Shown here: positions 22,360-35,800 of the stretch, in pieces
Position numbering within the stretch: the stretch's first letter is position 1
How the letters are laid out: each line of letters starts with the position of its first letter
Assembly (NCBI GenBank): GCA_014058105.1
Contig: JACGCM010000715.1
Coordinates: forward strand, 2,356,001 to 2,420,000
Origin: Kingdonia uniflora
Taxonomy: Eukaryota > Streptophyta > Magnoliopsida > Ranunculales > Circaeasteraceae
DNA length: 64,000 bases
Direction: 5' to 3'
The notes under the pieces: generated by a model
Databases searched by the model: none
Seen by the model: only the letters and a program-made list of their open reading frames with translations
Told to the model about the DNA's origin: nothing
Made by a program: the position numbers and the translations under genes

Positions 22360-22983
22360 TCTCTAAACAATCTCCCCAACAAGACATAGCTTGTGGGTTA
22401 AGTTAGCACTCATTGGGGAATGCCCCAACCCGGTTCGGGTCTCCAACGAACTACTCCTAACAAAATATATACCAAACGTTGGGCTGATAAAATATATTTT
22501 CCCCTTGAAATTTCCTCACTAGTTTTACCTCAAACTACTATTTTCTCAACGCTTTGAAATTCTACCAAACTTATGGGACTTTATGCTGAAATTGATGGTA
22601 AACATAATCTAATGTGCTTGGTTTATGACTTTGATCATATGTCTTGAATTTTTATAAAGAAGAAAATTGTGCTGAACAACGCGACAATGTAGCCAAACTA
22701 ATGGAGGTTTAACTAGGATGGGAATATGCACTGAACCTTGATCACATATACTCAGCTATTCTATAATAGATCTTGGAATATGTAATAATTTACAAGTATA
22801 AAATACAATATCCTTCATAGTTTTAAAACTAGTAGTTCTCTAAATACACTGCTCTTGATAATAGAGAAAGCATTGTTGTTGTGATTGTTGTTTTCTAAAT
22901 CTATTTTGGTAGTTAGAGTTGGAGTTACAGTCGAAGGACCAAATATCTATGAGATGTTCTTTCGGTTAAGTTAGAGCGATACA
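22360..22983. other. Intergenic, no gene seen
   Basis: AT-rich, no coding exon or element end recognised. Confidence 0.4.
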
Positions 22984-23285
22984 CTTTAAGAGGTCGATCA
23001 AAACTAGACCCAAAATAAAATTTCCGACTATAGAGTTATCCTTCTTACTTAGTAGCCAAACTTTCACATAAAAAATATTATTTTGAAAGGCAAGATGCTT
23101 GTGATGGAAATTGATCCCAGAATCAGGAACTCTTTAAGAGGTCGATCAAAGCTAGACCCAAAATAAATTTTCCGACGTCTATTATAGAGTTATCCTTCTT
23201 ACTTAGTAGCCAAACTTTCACATAAAAAATGTTGTTTTAAAAGGCAAGATGCTTGTGATAGAAATTGATCCCAGGAACCAGGAAC
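22984..23285. repeat. Tandem duplication, about 150-bp unit
   Basis: Two copies of a unit that starts CTTTAAGAGGTCGATCAAA, at 22984 and 23132. Both contain TTATCCTTCTTACTTAGTAG and GGCAAGATGCTTGTGAT. The second is slightly longer because of an insertion near 23172. Confidence 0.9.
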
Positions 23286-23289
23286 TCTT

Positions 23290-24286
23290 TAGTTTTCAAA
23301 GCACTAGCTAGTCCCACCAACTAACCTCTATTTCTAATAAGTCATTTTGTTCCTAGTCCGGAACCTTATTTAGGGCTTTAGAAACAATAGTTCCCCAAAA
23401 ACTAACTCCACAAGCTTCTTTAAACTCGCATTATTCTAAACACATCTATTTTCTGTATTTACAACTAAAGAAAAGAAAGAAAAAGAAGCAGGACCTGCAG
23501 GGTGGCTCAAAAACCCAAGTCACAAATAATTTTCTTTAATTGAGTTGCCATGCATGAGAGGTCGAGTTTATATTGGATCTTTGGGTAGTGTAAACTTAGT
23601 GACTTTATATTGGAGTAATTGATTCAGTGTATCTAGTAAATATATAGTATTGCTTTAGTGAGTTATTTTAAGATCAAAGGAATGTCAATGTTTGTTGGTT
23701 AAACATGTACATATTAGCTTGATCAAGTTTGAATTATGTGGCATTAACATGTCAAAGTAAACATAAGCTCAAAAGAACGGTTAATTCAAACAACGTTCCT
23801 TGGATAGTCAATTGCATTACCCTTAAGAAAATGAAAATTCAATCATTTCCAATTCTTGGAGTTCATTGATCAAAGGATTCATTGTGCAGATGGAAGTTTG
23901 CTTGGCATTAGACAAATGGTATATGTTTTATTGTGTAGAATCGAGTGATGAGAGCTAAAGTTGAATTCTAGTGGTGGTCTGAAAAATGTACTTTATCGGG
24001 CCGAGTTTGGGTCAAATTCAGTCATAATCGGGCCGAGTTTGGGTCAAGCTATAAATCTTCTCACATACTTTTGAATTTTTCAAGGGAAACTTACCTCTCT
24101 CAACCCCCATCTCTTCCTGACTCTCTCTAGCCCTACAACGAGCCACTCGTCAATCATTCTTCAAATGTGAACATCGTGACAATAACATATGCTATTATTC
24201 TGGTTCGAATAAAACCTTATGGAGGGGTCTTCAATTCTTAATGAGCAAAAATGCTTCAATCACTTTTGGATTCAACATGCCCTAAT
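23290..24286. other. Intergenic, no gene seen
   Basis: Only a short local duplication (ATCGGGCCGAGTTTGGGTCAA near 23995 and 24028) stands out. No gene. Confidence 0.4.
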
Positions 24287-24803
24287 TGTAATAGCCTAAT
24301 TTCGTAGTAGCTTGAAATAGCTCGAAATAGTCCTTACACCAAAATGTACATGTGACAAAATTTATTATAACCCAATATAGAAATGACACAGGCGATTAGC
24401 GTGGAAACCTTTGAATAGGTAAAAACCACGACCTCGGCTTGAGGATTTAGTAAGTGTAACTTTTATTGCTTGAGGCTGATGTTTGATTACAAGTTTTAAT
24501 CTCTTGAACTAGCAAAATTTGGTCTTTTCTCCTCTGGAACTCATCTTTTTTATAGACCTCACTCTCATTTCGTCACTGTGCCTAAGCAAAAGTGGGGGCA
24601 AGTGGCAATTGGATTTGTAATTGCTAGTTCGTGGAAGACAGGTGTCTTTGACTTATTCTATTTCATTTATAGTGCTCAAGCCACGTTCTTCATCAATTCA
24701 TCGCACATGTGTCATTGTTGATAGTGTATGTCACGTGTATATTGTGTCAGTATGGTATTGGATTAGTTCGAGTTTATCACAACTCGAGGGACAGGTCTTT
24801 ACA
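24287..24803. mobile_element. Solo LTR related to the Tat-like LTRs
   Basis: 517 bp from TGTAATAGCC to GGTCTTTACA, flanked by CTAAT (24282-24286) and TTAAT (24804-24808), a duplication with one mismatch. It shares with 7925-8528 the stretches AGCTCGAAATAG, CCTTACACCAA, TTAGCGTGGAAA and ATAGGTAAAAACCACGACCTC. No internal sequence follows. Confidence 0.85.
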
Positions 24804-25420
24804 TTAATTAGATTTCAAATGTTAATGTTTCAATTATTTATACTTTTACATCACTGTGAGTCTATATATATTTTTTTTCTCTTTTTTTTCTCCCGTTTTT
24901 ATTAGCCAATCACCGCTTTACCATATCCTTAGAGTTAATTAATGTTGTCCACGACGCTCATATTTTTTCATGGGTTGGGCTGTCGGGCGGGTCGTGATGG
25001 GCTACAGGCTTTGGCCCATATTGTCGGCCCTAAGTAGGCTAGAAGGGGTTGAAATGGTACCAAGACCACTCAAAATCATATTTTAACCTCCGTCCCCTAA
25101 GTGATTTTCCTTCACCTAACCCAGGGTTCATTGCCTCTAAAATTGCCATTTTCCCACCACCCAAAGTCATAAAACGACTATGAGGAGAGTGTTAATGCTA
25201 GCAAGAGACTTTCAGAAAACTGTAGCTAATATCCAACGTCTCAGATTAAACCAAAACCTCTTCATTTAACGGTTGTTTACTTCGAGGTTAGGCAATCTAG
25301 ACTGCGATGGCTATCTAACTAACTTGGATTTTTCTTAACAAATTTGTACTCAAAAAACTTGAGTTGATGTTTGCAAGTTTGCATATATCAACTATTTAAA
25401 ATGACTTTTATGCTTAATTA
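24804..25420. other. Intergenic, no gene seen
   Basis: Low-complexity T-rich tract at 24860-24900, then unremarkable sequence. No gene. Confidence 0.4.
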
Positions 25421-28400
25421 GGGCACCTGCAACAGCTAGATGCAGGATGAGGTGGCGGGATGGTTTGAATCCTCCACCCTCCAAAACACCAATCCACCCC
25501 ACAACAGTTAGGTGGAGGAGCTGATGTGTCCACCCCAAACCTACCTTGAGGGTGGTCTCACCACCCTTTGGGTAGATTTTTTGTGGATTGATGTCGCGCA
25601 GTTCAGAACTGCGCGTATAACCCAATAGAATGATGACACTTGTCAAGCTTTAAGTGGCTCTTCTGCCCCGTACTTCAGAATTGCGCGTAGTGTGTACGCT
25701 CAAGATTGAGACATGTGGATGCCTGGAACTTTTGCCTTTGCTTCCCTTCTCCATACTTAGTTTTTTTGTAATTTTTCTTTGAGGCATTTCCTCAAACACC
25801 TGATGTGCCCGATATTATGTGTGCATATCTTCATACTTAGTTTTATTTTTCTTCTCTTTTGTTTAGGCATTTCATCCAACACATTCCCTATATTGCATTA
25901 TTATAAGAATTAGTTGTTTTATCTGCTCATCTCTACGAGGAATTTCATTCAAACACTTGAAAAACCTAGTATTTGACGCAAACACAAGTTTAAACATAAT
26001 GCATAATCAATTAAACATAGTTTAAACATATGATATGAAAGCTCCACATGAAAACATAGCATAAACTCGATAGTCTAAATAAAACATAATAAAATATAGG
26101 CTAAGTAAGACAACCTCTCTTTATCTGATGGGCGCGTCTGGTACGAGCAAGACTATCATCGTAGGTACATTGGACTTCCGATTCTATCTCATAGTTGATA
26201 GACATATCAACTAGTTTCTCTCCCATGACTCGGATAATCTCATCCTTCCGCCACAGCTGTTCCTCTAACTCTTCTGTGCGTTGAAAGTATTACCTCAAAT
26301 TTTCATATGCCGCATACCGCATTCCTTGGTTTTGATACCACAACTCATCCACACTATACCTTGGTGGACACGGGTGTGGTACCTGCATGGTTAGGATCGG
26401 TAGCCGTCTACATTCTCCACTACTTCCTGCCATCTCCATGAACCATCCCAGATCCCCCACTTCCTCGCCGTATGCCTCAATACCATAGTTTTACACCTGA
26501 GAAAATGTGGTTAAACTCAAAGTAGGTGGCAAAGCAACATCGGGCCTCACCAGATCACGTTCGACCATCCAAATATTCTCGGCTTTCTTCACTAAACTAC
26601 AACCGATCTTGGGATTTAAATGAACCAAACGCCAAAATGTCATGTAATCCACGTCAACAACGATGTAATTGTGTCCATCATAGAAGTCCACCTCTTTCAG
26701 TCCTTGATAAAGTTGTCGATCATACCACAAAAATTCCATAATATCTTGTGGGGGGTCATAGGGAACATTATCAACCCCAGTGTTCTGACGCATACACCGG
26801 TCTCCTAAATACCAAAGCATACCGTCCCCATATGGGACTGAAACTAATGAAACCCTTCTTTGACTAAGCTCTGTGGCAACTCTTACCTCTAGACAAATTG
26901 CTTATCTAAACCTTGCCTATGGTTGCCAATCAATGTTGGTTATGTCATTCCATTATATCATTTCTCTAATCACAGCAAATGAATGATGGATCTCAACCCT
27001 TGATCTAGCCCTTTCATCTCCCCACGCACCCATACAAGGAAAAATATGGTTGAAATTGTTCACCTTGACCAGATACATTCCAACGCAACAGTACTCAAAG
27101 AACCAAAACTCTAACAGAGCATAGAAGCCTATGATTGATCTTTTCCCCTTCCTACTCTTCAGAACTGAGACTTCATCTAGTCCCCGATACAAAACTGCCA
27201 TGATCGGAGTACCCCAGTCGAACCTCGACGCACCTAGAATATGGTGGTCTATCAAGGTTGTAAGATAATCGACCGATAAAGATGTATTTGCATTTGAGAT
27301 AAGATATTACCCATCATGTATGCAATAAATGCCCTCGCATACACGATATCCATATCTTAGTTGTAACTGTTTGTTTGAGGATTCAAAGTGTCTCTTCAGG
27401 TTTTTAAATAAGCTAGAGTGATGTTACTGTACCTGATGTCGGCCTGAGTGATTCCGGGGAACAATGTTTGTGCTTCTTCGAACTTCGAGTACTTATCGTC
27501 GTACGGGAGTTCGAAACCCACCCCAAAACTTATGCACGTTAGCATGACGAAGTCTACCGGCGTAACGCCAAGTTCCCGCAAGGAAAGTGAAAAGTATGGG
27601 CAGAAGGCCACCACCGTTCCACGAGAGTATGAATTAAGCGGTTATCCGAGTTTCCCGTCTTAATCCCCAAAAACTCTTCGAGACCCATATTGTCGACCAG
27701 CCTCTTCAACGTGGGATACCTGGCAATCTATTGATACTACTTTAATACCTTATCCAGTGATCACCTACATTGTATTTCATCTCGGCTCTACAAAAACAAC
27801 ACATTAACATATTAAATTTTTATTCAGGCATTTCGTAGAACATTTGACAAATAACGATAATAACACATAAATTTTACACAAAAAACTTACCAGCAATTCT
27901 TTCGATCCAATAAAAATGTGGACCCAGTTGTCCGGGAGGATATCCACTCGGTGCAAATCCTCGAGGGTTGGGGCGGGATCATTATCCGGTGTGAGGTAAC
28001 GGCCACATATTCGTGATCAATTCTTTACCCCTTCGTTTAACTTCATCACTTTGCCTACGTCTAGTTTTGGGAATAACATGACTAGGTCCCGACATTGTTA
28101 ATCTATGAATAATGAGATTGAATTACTAAGAAAATGTGGGGATTGAGAAACTTGAAAAGAAGTTGGGTTTGGGTGTTTAAACTAGAAGCAACTATCTTTA
28201 CTTAACAATATGTGAGTGTAGGACTGTGGCAATTCGAAAGCAATTCAGGCAGGCACTAACCGCGCAGGCATTAATTACAAAAATAAATAAATACGTAACT
28301 TAATCTGATTGGTTCTCTTTGCTCCGTAGTTCAGAACTGCGTGTGGGGATTGAACGTTCTAGATGTTGAGACGTGGCTTAATCTAGGACGTAGGTTCAGA

Positions 28401-28492
28401 ACTGCGGTGACTAATATCCACTTTGATTTTGGGCTTAAATTGTTGTGGGGTGGATTTGGGCAAACCCACCCTCGAACTGCTGCAGATGCTCT
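25421..28492 (-). mobile_element. TIR element B carrying a plant-mobile-domain gene
   Basis: 3,072 bp. Left end GGGCACCTGCAACAGCTAGA; right end read inward GAGCATCTGCAGCAGTTCGA; flanked by TTA on both sides (25418-25420 and 28493-28495). Subterminal palindromes have the core TTCAGAA, for example CGCGCAGTTCAGAACTGCG (25595), with others at 25668, 28324 and 28389. It carries a minus-strand PMD pseudogene related to that of element A, and nothing that looks like a transposase. Confidence 0.82.
26470..28095 (-). pseudogene. PMD protein of element B, degenerate
   Basis: The probable start at 28095 gives MSGPSHVIPKTRRRQ, a basic N-terminus. HRVDILPDNWVHIF follows near 27950, ending at a GTAAG donor near 27893. 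After a gap come LGVTPVDFVMLTCISFGVG and LPYDDKYSKF (27614-27480). Further down are GTPIMAVLYRGLDE (about 27200) and the C-terminal block LWYLGDRCMRQNTG with VDYMTFWRLVHLNPKIGC (26820-26520). Frameshifts separate the blocks. The order and the intron position equal those of the element A gene. The PMD core before TPLDF/TPVDF is damaged here. Not a host gene, because it sits between matched TIRs. Confidence 0.7.
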
Positions 28493-28722
28493 TAGAATAC
28501 AACAACCAACTTTTCAGCTTTAAAAAAAGATGTTATTTTTGCTTTTTTCTCTCATAATGTCAAAGACAGCCTTGGACTTGAACAAACCCAGAGGATATTA
28601 AAGTCATTACACACCAACCAGACTTTGTTTTGGCAGTTTCTATCAGGACTTAATTCTGTTACGTTTGCCCAGTTGTAAATATATCAAAATTGTCCTCTGT
28701 TCTTGAAATCGGACTGTGGAAA

Positions 28723-31700
28723 ATGATGGGATTTCTGAGCAGTTTATTGGGAATTTTTGGTTTTGGATTTGGGATTCCAATAGGGCTTTTCGTCGGATTC
28801 TTTATATTCATTTACTTTGAACCTAGAGACGTAAAGGTAAACTAATCTTCATATGATTTTGATCATGTTTACTACATTGTGATTAATGGGGTTTTTGTTT
28901 CCTGTTAATTGTTTTGTAATTTATATTTATGGCAGTCTGCATGTTTATATTTAATCAGTTAAACCTAATGAGCTTTACGTAATAACGGGCAAAGCAAAGT
29001 TTGGCAACATTGAGATTTTGTTTTTCCTAATGCAACATTGGGATTTTGCATTTTTAATGTATATATGTACAATCCAACAACAATAAAAGAGCAATGACGG
29101 ATTATCCAATAAAGATTTTCTTGGGCCAAATTATATTTTGTTTTATCCACCTTAAAGTTTGTTGATCATATTTGAAGATGTTAGTATACTTGTGAAATAT
29201 GTGCTCTAGTGTTCGAGAAATGTACTGTGTCAACATCAGCTCTGGTGAGAAGTTAGAAAAAGATCTTCTCCTTAAATTATGGCAAATTCCCGTGTTTCAT
29301 AAAGTTCTTTATGGCTTGAATACTTGGTCCAAAATGTGAGACTTGAATTATTTTTTAAATTTTAGTTTATAGTCGGGGACATGATACTTGTATAAATGCC
29401 TTTGGTGTACTTTTTGCAGGATCCAATTGTTAGACCACTTTATGAACTAGATGTAGACGCTTTGCACGATCTCTTGCCCGATATTCCACTGTGGGTGAAG
29501 AATCCTGACTATGATCGAGTGAGTATTAGAGCTCGTATATTAACTCTTTCAACTAAACAACCTTCTCTGTACTTATTTATGTGCGGATAGTGGTAACTTT
29601 GTGATAAATTTGTGCAGGTGGACTGGTTGAACAGGTTTCTTTCTGATATGTGGCCTTACCTAGATAAGGTATATTCCAAGTTGAGTAAATCATTTGATTC
29701 AAAGAGTTGAGCTATTGGTGTTGTTTGTTTGACCACCGTGCTATTTCCTTGTACAGGCGATATGTGGTAGGATAAGAAGCTTGATGAAACCAATGTTTGC
29801 AGAGTATGTCGGGAAATTTCATATAAAATATCTTGATTTTGAATGTCTAACTCTTGGAACTCTTCCACCTTCCATTCTCGGTGAGTATTCCTCGAAGAGT
29901 AGCATAGATACAATCATTTGAGTAGCACTCCTTTATCTGTATGTTCGTGTAAAAATTCTATTAAGTACTTTAGCCTCGTCCAATTCACTTTTTTCTGAAA
30001 AAAATTCTTTACTTCCAACACACTTTGATTAGATCCCCTTCGTACCTTTTGAGAATTTCTTGGTTAAGTTGTTACAAAAGGCAATCCTTTTAGAAAATGT
30101 AAGGCAAGTTATGAAGGAAAATACCACCATATCTTCGGAGTTTGAACAGTTCTGTTATTTGATTAAAATTCTTAATTGTTTCAAGAGATTTTCCTTTATC
30201 AGTAATCAATCCCTATGCCCTTCATTCTTGAGAATCAGAAAGATCCTTTCAAGTTTGAATTAGTGCAGTTGGAGTCGGGGTTCTATTTCATTTTCTTTGG
30301 GTCATTGGTCTTCTGCCACTGCCGGGAGTACTGAGTTTGATATGATATCTTAACAATAAATCCGACAAACTAAGTCACCTGCTGGCAACATGATCAATCC
30401 ATGTCGAAAACATGAGTTTTGAGCGCCTTAATAGAATAAATCACCGTGGGGACAAATTGCTAGGTAACATTGGGTCTAATAAGGCTCTTTTCAACTAGCA
30501 ACACATTGCCTGTATTGCTCATACACTTCTTACTACCATATACGTCAACTGTTTTTAGGCACCCATACCGATATATATTTCAGCATATTTGTTTAAACTG
30601 TCAGGTATTAAAATCTACGAGACAAATGAGAAGGAAATAGTAATTGAACCTGTTGTTAGATGGGCTGGAAATCCCAACATAACTCTGGTGCTGAAATTGC
30701 CATTCCTCCGATTGACAGTGCAGGTTCAAGTAGCTCTAAAACTTCGGTTCTTTGCAAATAACTTTATTTCCAGTTTCAGAAAAAAAATATAGCCTCTTAA
30801 CTAATTCATTATGCTTGTTATCAGTTGGTGGATTTACAAATATATCTAGCACCACGTCTAACTTTAAAGCCTCTTGTTCCAACCTTTCCATGCTTTGCGA
30901 GCATAGTAATTTCGTTGATGGAAAAAGTAAGTGAAGCATTGTCAGCTAGTTTAGGATTATTTACTACCAACTGAGTATATAATTTCTTATGTTATCATAG
31001 ACATAATAATTTCAACGATCCTTTTGCAGCCACACGTAGATTTTGGATTTAAATTGCTCGGAGGAGACGTCATGGCTATCCCGGGCCTTCATCATTTTGT
31101 TCAGGTGCCACACTGGTAAAGAAATTTGGGTTAATTGGGATTTTAATGTCAGGCCATAATTGTCTTCGTTGGAACAGAGATTTAATCGATTTTATGGTTT
31201 TATTTTTGTTGTTTTTTTATCTTGCAACCAAACGATAAAGTGTTAATAAAAATAGCTTGCACTTGAGTTCTGCGATTGCTTGGATCTATATTATAATCTG
31301 TATTATGTAAGACATAGATTTTAGCCGCAAACTTGTAATTTACGTATAAGTTTCTCATTTGCGTGCAGGAAACTATTAAAAAACAAGTTGCGAGACTGTA
31401 TCTCTGGCCACAAATCTTTGAAATACCCATACTGGATGGTTCTGCGTAAGATTTCAATTATTTAAAGATACAACATGCTATTGATTTTTATCATCATGGA
31501 GATGATTTATTTTTCGAGTAAAAGACTAATTCCTTAAAGAACGAGAAGTTTCGAAATGTTTATTTGTAGAAAGTGAAAGTGAAATGCTAACTTATTTTTT
31601 TCATTTTCTTCTTACTTTGTTTTGATAGAGGTGCAACAAAAAAACCTGTTGGCATTTTGGATGTGAAGGTTGTACGAGCACTCAATCTCATGAAGATGGA

Positions 31701-32838
31701 CTTATTGGGAACATCAGATCCTTATGTTGAACTCAGCTTGAGTGGTGAGAGATTGCCAACAAAGAAAACCACGGTTAAGATGAAGAACTTGAATCCAGAG
31801 TGGAACGAGAAGTTCAAGCTTATTGTGAAAGACCCCGAGTCTCAAATCCTTCAGATACATGTCTATGATTGGGAAAAGGTTCGACTTCTTTGATTTCTTG
31901 TCTTATTGTTGTGATCAAATCCAAATGTTCCGTTAAGCAATTACTTGGGGATGATCATCGTTTATATTAGCTTATGTTTACAATTTATTTGCAGGTGGGG
32001 GTACATGACAAGTTAGGAATGCAAGTGATCCCACTAAGCTCACTTATCCCTCAAAAAACTGTATCATTCACTCTTGATTTAGTAAAGAACATGAATCCCA
32101 ACGATCTCCATAACAAGAGGCGTAGAGGGAAAATCGTACTTGAACTGACCTTCAATCCTTTTAGAGAAGACACTATTAGACTTAGTGGACCTTTAGATAG
32201 GTATCATAGGAAGGATGGTAGGAACGAAAGCGTACCCTATGACAGAGTATGTTTAAGCGGGGCAGGATTACTTTCAGTTGCGGTTCAAGGTGCTGAAGAC
32301 GTTGAGGGAAAAAATCATAATAATCCTTATGCTCTAATATTTTTCAGAGGTGAAGAGAAAAAAACAAAGGTGGAATCTCGTTACAAGTTTTTTTCTTTTT
32401 CTTTATTTCTTCGTGTTTATTCGATATATTAGTATAATATAAGACTGTTATAATGTATGTGACCAGGTTATCAAGAGATCGCGGGATCCATGTTGGAACG
32501 AAGAATTCCAATTTATGTTAGAAGAACCGCCTATAAATGATTTGATCCATATTGAACTTATGAGCAAGCGGTCGGGTTTTACTTTTCGATCCAAGGTTGG
32601 ACACTCATTTACGTACTTTTTTTCTTCTTTTTTTCCCCCTTTAAATATACATATATCTTCCTGCATTTCACCTTTTTTAGTATGAAGTATAAATTATCAT
32701 GTTATGTAGGAATCGTTGGGGCATGTGGATATCAATCTTACGGATGTAGTAAACAACGGACGAATTAATCGTAAATATCATCTGATCAATTCGAAGAATG
32801 GGTTGATACATATTGAGATCCGCTGGAAAACAATTTGA
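28723..32838 (+). CDS. SYT: Plant synaptotagmin (SYT1/2/3 group), 12 exons, complete
   Basis: Membrane tether of ER-plasma membrane contact sites, of the extended-synaptotagmin type. Exons: 28723-28836, 29420-29518, 29618-29668, 29757-29880, 30605-30723, 30825-30926, 31030-31104, 31369-31445, 31629-31878, 31995-32369, 32467-32595, 32710-32838; they sum to 1,644 bp, in frame, 547 residues, the family's usual length. Order: N-terminal membrane hairpin (residues 5-32), lipid-binding SMP domain (about 65-250, with DLLPDIPLWVKNPDYDRVDW at its start), C2A (about 262-365) and C2B (about 425-535). C2A keeps calcium-site acidics (KMDLLGTSDPYVEL, VYDWEK, HDKLG); C2B has EDVEGKNHNNPY with Asn where aspartates would be needed, so it is probably calcium-independent. 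Two ATGs are adjacent (28723, 28726). SYT2 or SYT3 cannot be told apart by eye. Confidence 0.93.
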
Positions 32839-35800
32839 GATTTAAGGCAAGTTGAATATGATATATACATTTTTTCTTCATTTTTTTATGAACTTTTTTT
32901 TTCTCTTTCTATAAAATAAATCCAATTTTTTTTAACACTTTCAATTTATAAAGGTTGTTGATGTTATAAACCACGATGTCCATCCTCGAATAATTGCTTT
33001 GTAGACTGTCAATATTCTGAATTCAGTAAACAATCTTGTACCAAAATGCAGAACGTTAAGGTCTTAACCTATTGGGGCCGGCTTCGGGTTGGACAAATTT
33101 ATGTATTAACAAGAACCTTTAAAACTTAAAAGCTCTTATTATGAAGGCCTTTGCCAAAGACGATGATTGGCTTAAAGATGAAAACAACACAAAACAAATA
33201 AATAATTCCATAATTCAATGCTAAAATTTCAAATTCAAACCCTTCTTGATGCCCTTATCCCTAATCTGTATTACAATCCAAATAAATGTGTTCTATATTA
33301 GAAGAAAGGGAAGATAAGTCGTATTTATAGTAACTTATTTTGGCTTAGCAAATTCCAAACGCTGATCTTTTTTGCTAAACCTCAAGCCAATCTCAGATCC
33401 ATCCTTAAGGTCCTTATCTTTAATGTCTTTTTCTCATTCTCCCTTTATGACGGTGAATCCATTTTTAGGGCCACGTAAATGGTAGATTGTGGGGTCGTCT
33501 CCACGCACGCACGTCGGGTTGTTTCCACGCATTTCACCCGGCCACTCTCTATTTTAGTAAATCCTATTAGGAGTCAGATTAGGCTAAATTGTGTTTCCTA
33601 ATTGCTTTCTAATTGTGATGAGCCTCCTTTATGCCTATAAAAGGAGAGCTCCTCTAGCTTTATTTATTAATGTTAGTTGTAGCGAGAGAAAGGCTTAGCC
33701 TTAGGTAGAGAGATCTAGTTTATTTTCAGTTTTAAATCAATCAAAGTAGTTTGCCTTTTGTTAATCTCTTCCGTGTTAGTAGTTTTCTATCAGTAAACAT
33801 TTGCATGCATCATTTCTATCTATATCAAGCAATAAAGTCGGCCGCTCCTCTTGTTTTCCTATCATATCCTTAACCGTTCCAATCGTGGAGAATGTCCAAC
33901 TTCAATGACACCACTAGAAGAAGTATGGTTCTACTTATTATGAACCTTGTTTTGTAGAAAATATTTCTTCTGCATCTAAAACGCATTATTTGTAACATAT
34001 TATAGTCAAGGCCTCAGGGGAGTTGTGTAGAAAGAAACATTGATAAGTTGATATTAAACTCGATGTGGAATTACTTATAAGTCGTACACCATTTTTTTCC
34101 CTATTCCAAGATAATATATATCTATTACTTATTCTGAATCACTTTGCCACACTAACTCTTTCAAGAAATTGGGCTGTGAAAGCTGCATGAAGCTTCTTAT
34201 TTAAGAATGGATGGTATTAAAAATGAGGCAATGAATTGTATGACCAAACTGCGACATATTCAGGGTACAAGGGCTTAGTCATTTGTATTTAATGATTTAA
34301 ATTATGTAACTAAGGGACAACAGAAATATAAACGTAAATGAACTGAGAATTCTTCAAATAGGCTTCCTTTTAGGCAACATGAATGCCAAAGTACACATCT
34401 TTTTATCCATACATTATTTTCGAGTTTCTTCCTCTAAAAGAAGTAATAAACTTGTTGTGCTATGGGAACATGTAAATATAAAAACTATAGACATATTTAG
34501 ATTTAACTGTTTCATTTGTCATATTACAAGTGAGAGGAGTCAACTTCTTACCATTGTTTATGCTTAATTAGGTCATTAGAGATTTGGTTGGATAAGGAAT
34601 TATCTTTAGACAAATTCTTATCCTTACTTTTAAAACATTTGACTAGCTAGTTGTGACAGAAGCTAGGTTTTTGTACAAGCCAGCATGGTAATCCTAAATT
34701 TAATTATCCTTCACAAAAAATTTAGGAATAGGATTGGATTAAATTTATCTGAACCCTAAAAAAAATGGATTTTTGGATGAACAATTCGATGATGAATGGG
34801 AATTGAAACCCTAAATGACGATGGAGTGCAATAGTTTGAAGAACATAATCTATGTACACTCCTTTCACTATACTCAACTTGAAGTTACACTAAATAGATA
34901 AAAGGGCGAGTTAATGGAAGTTATGTAAAAATGATGCATTGGCAACTGGGAACCAATATACCATTATCGATCTTTTCCAATTCCATGTTATGTACATTTA
35001 TCTATTTCTGAGGAGAAGTAGCTTAAGTAATAGTGCAGTGCCCGAATTCTCGACTTAGCTAAACTCTATTCGGGCACCCTTAACGTTCCCATCCATCGTC
35101 GGTTATTGATTTATCATTGGACTAGTTTCATGAATCCCACTTTGGCCATTTAATTGGAAGGTGAAGCTGAAATTTCTATGTCTCTTATTTTAGAATAGGA
35201 ATAGTGCTAAAGTAGGGTTTATGAAAGAATTCCCTAATGTTTAGGTTACTAGAGATTTGGTTGGACAAGGAACTATATGCATATCTATCCTTATCATCCT
35301 AACAACCTAATCTTAATTCCATCTAGTTATGGTTGGTCTACTTGTGTTTATGCATGCACCATGTCACTTGAGGTTTGACTTTTAGGTGTGTGATTAGTCA
35401 ATTTCCAATCAAACATGTTACATGAGATCCTCTTAAAATGATATTGGTCTCTTTCACAAGAAAATTCCGAATTGGGTTGAGTTTGACTGATCACCCTAAA
35501 CATGAACTGATAATGGTATAAACACGGAATCAGAAAATGAACATAAAGGATGTTAATGGAATTATCTTCATTAAAACAACTGCATAGTGGATGAGGAATT
35601 TAAGCCCTACATGAAGAAGTGTATTGAGTGGAGGAAATCTGCACTCTCCCTTCATTTGTTTGGTATTGGAGTCTTAAAATTATTCACTTGTATATTTTTT
35701 TTTTGCTCTCTCAAGCAGAGCAGATAGATTCTCAGCACAAAGACCCTTAGTATTCAACTTGAAGTTGCACTAAACAAAAGAAAGGGAGAGTGATCAAGAA

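Noticed and set aside
33420..33930. Possible old LTR with a CCTATAAAAGG promoter
   Set aside because: No matched TG/CA ends or target duplication could be found, so it is not called as an element.
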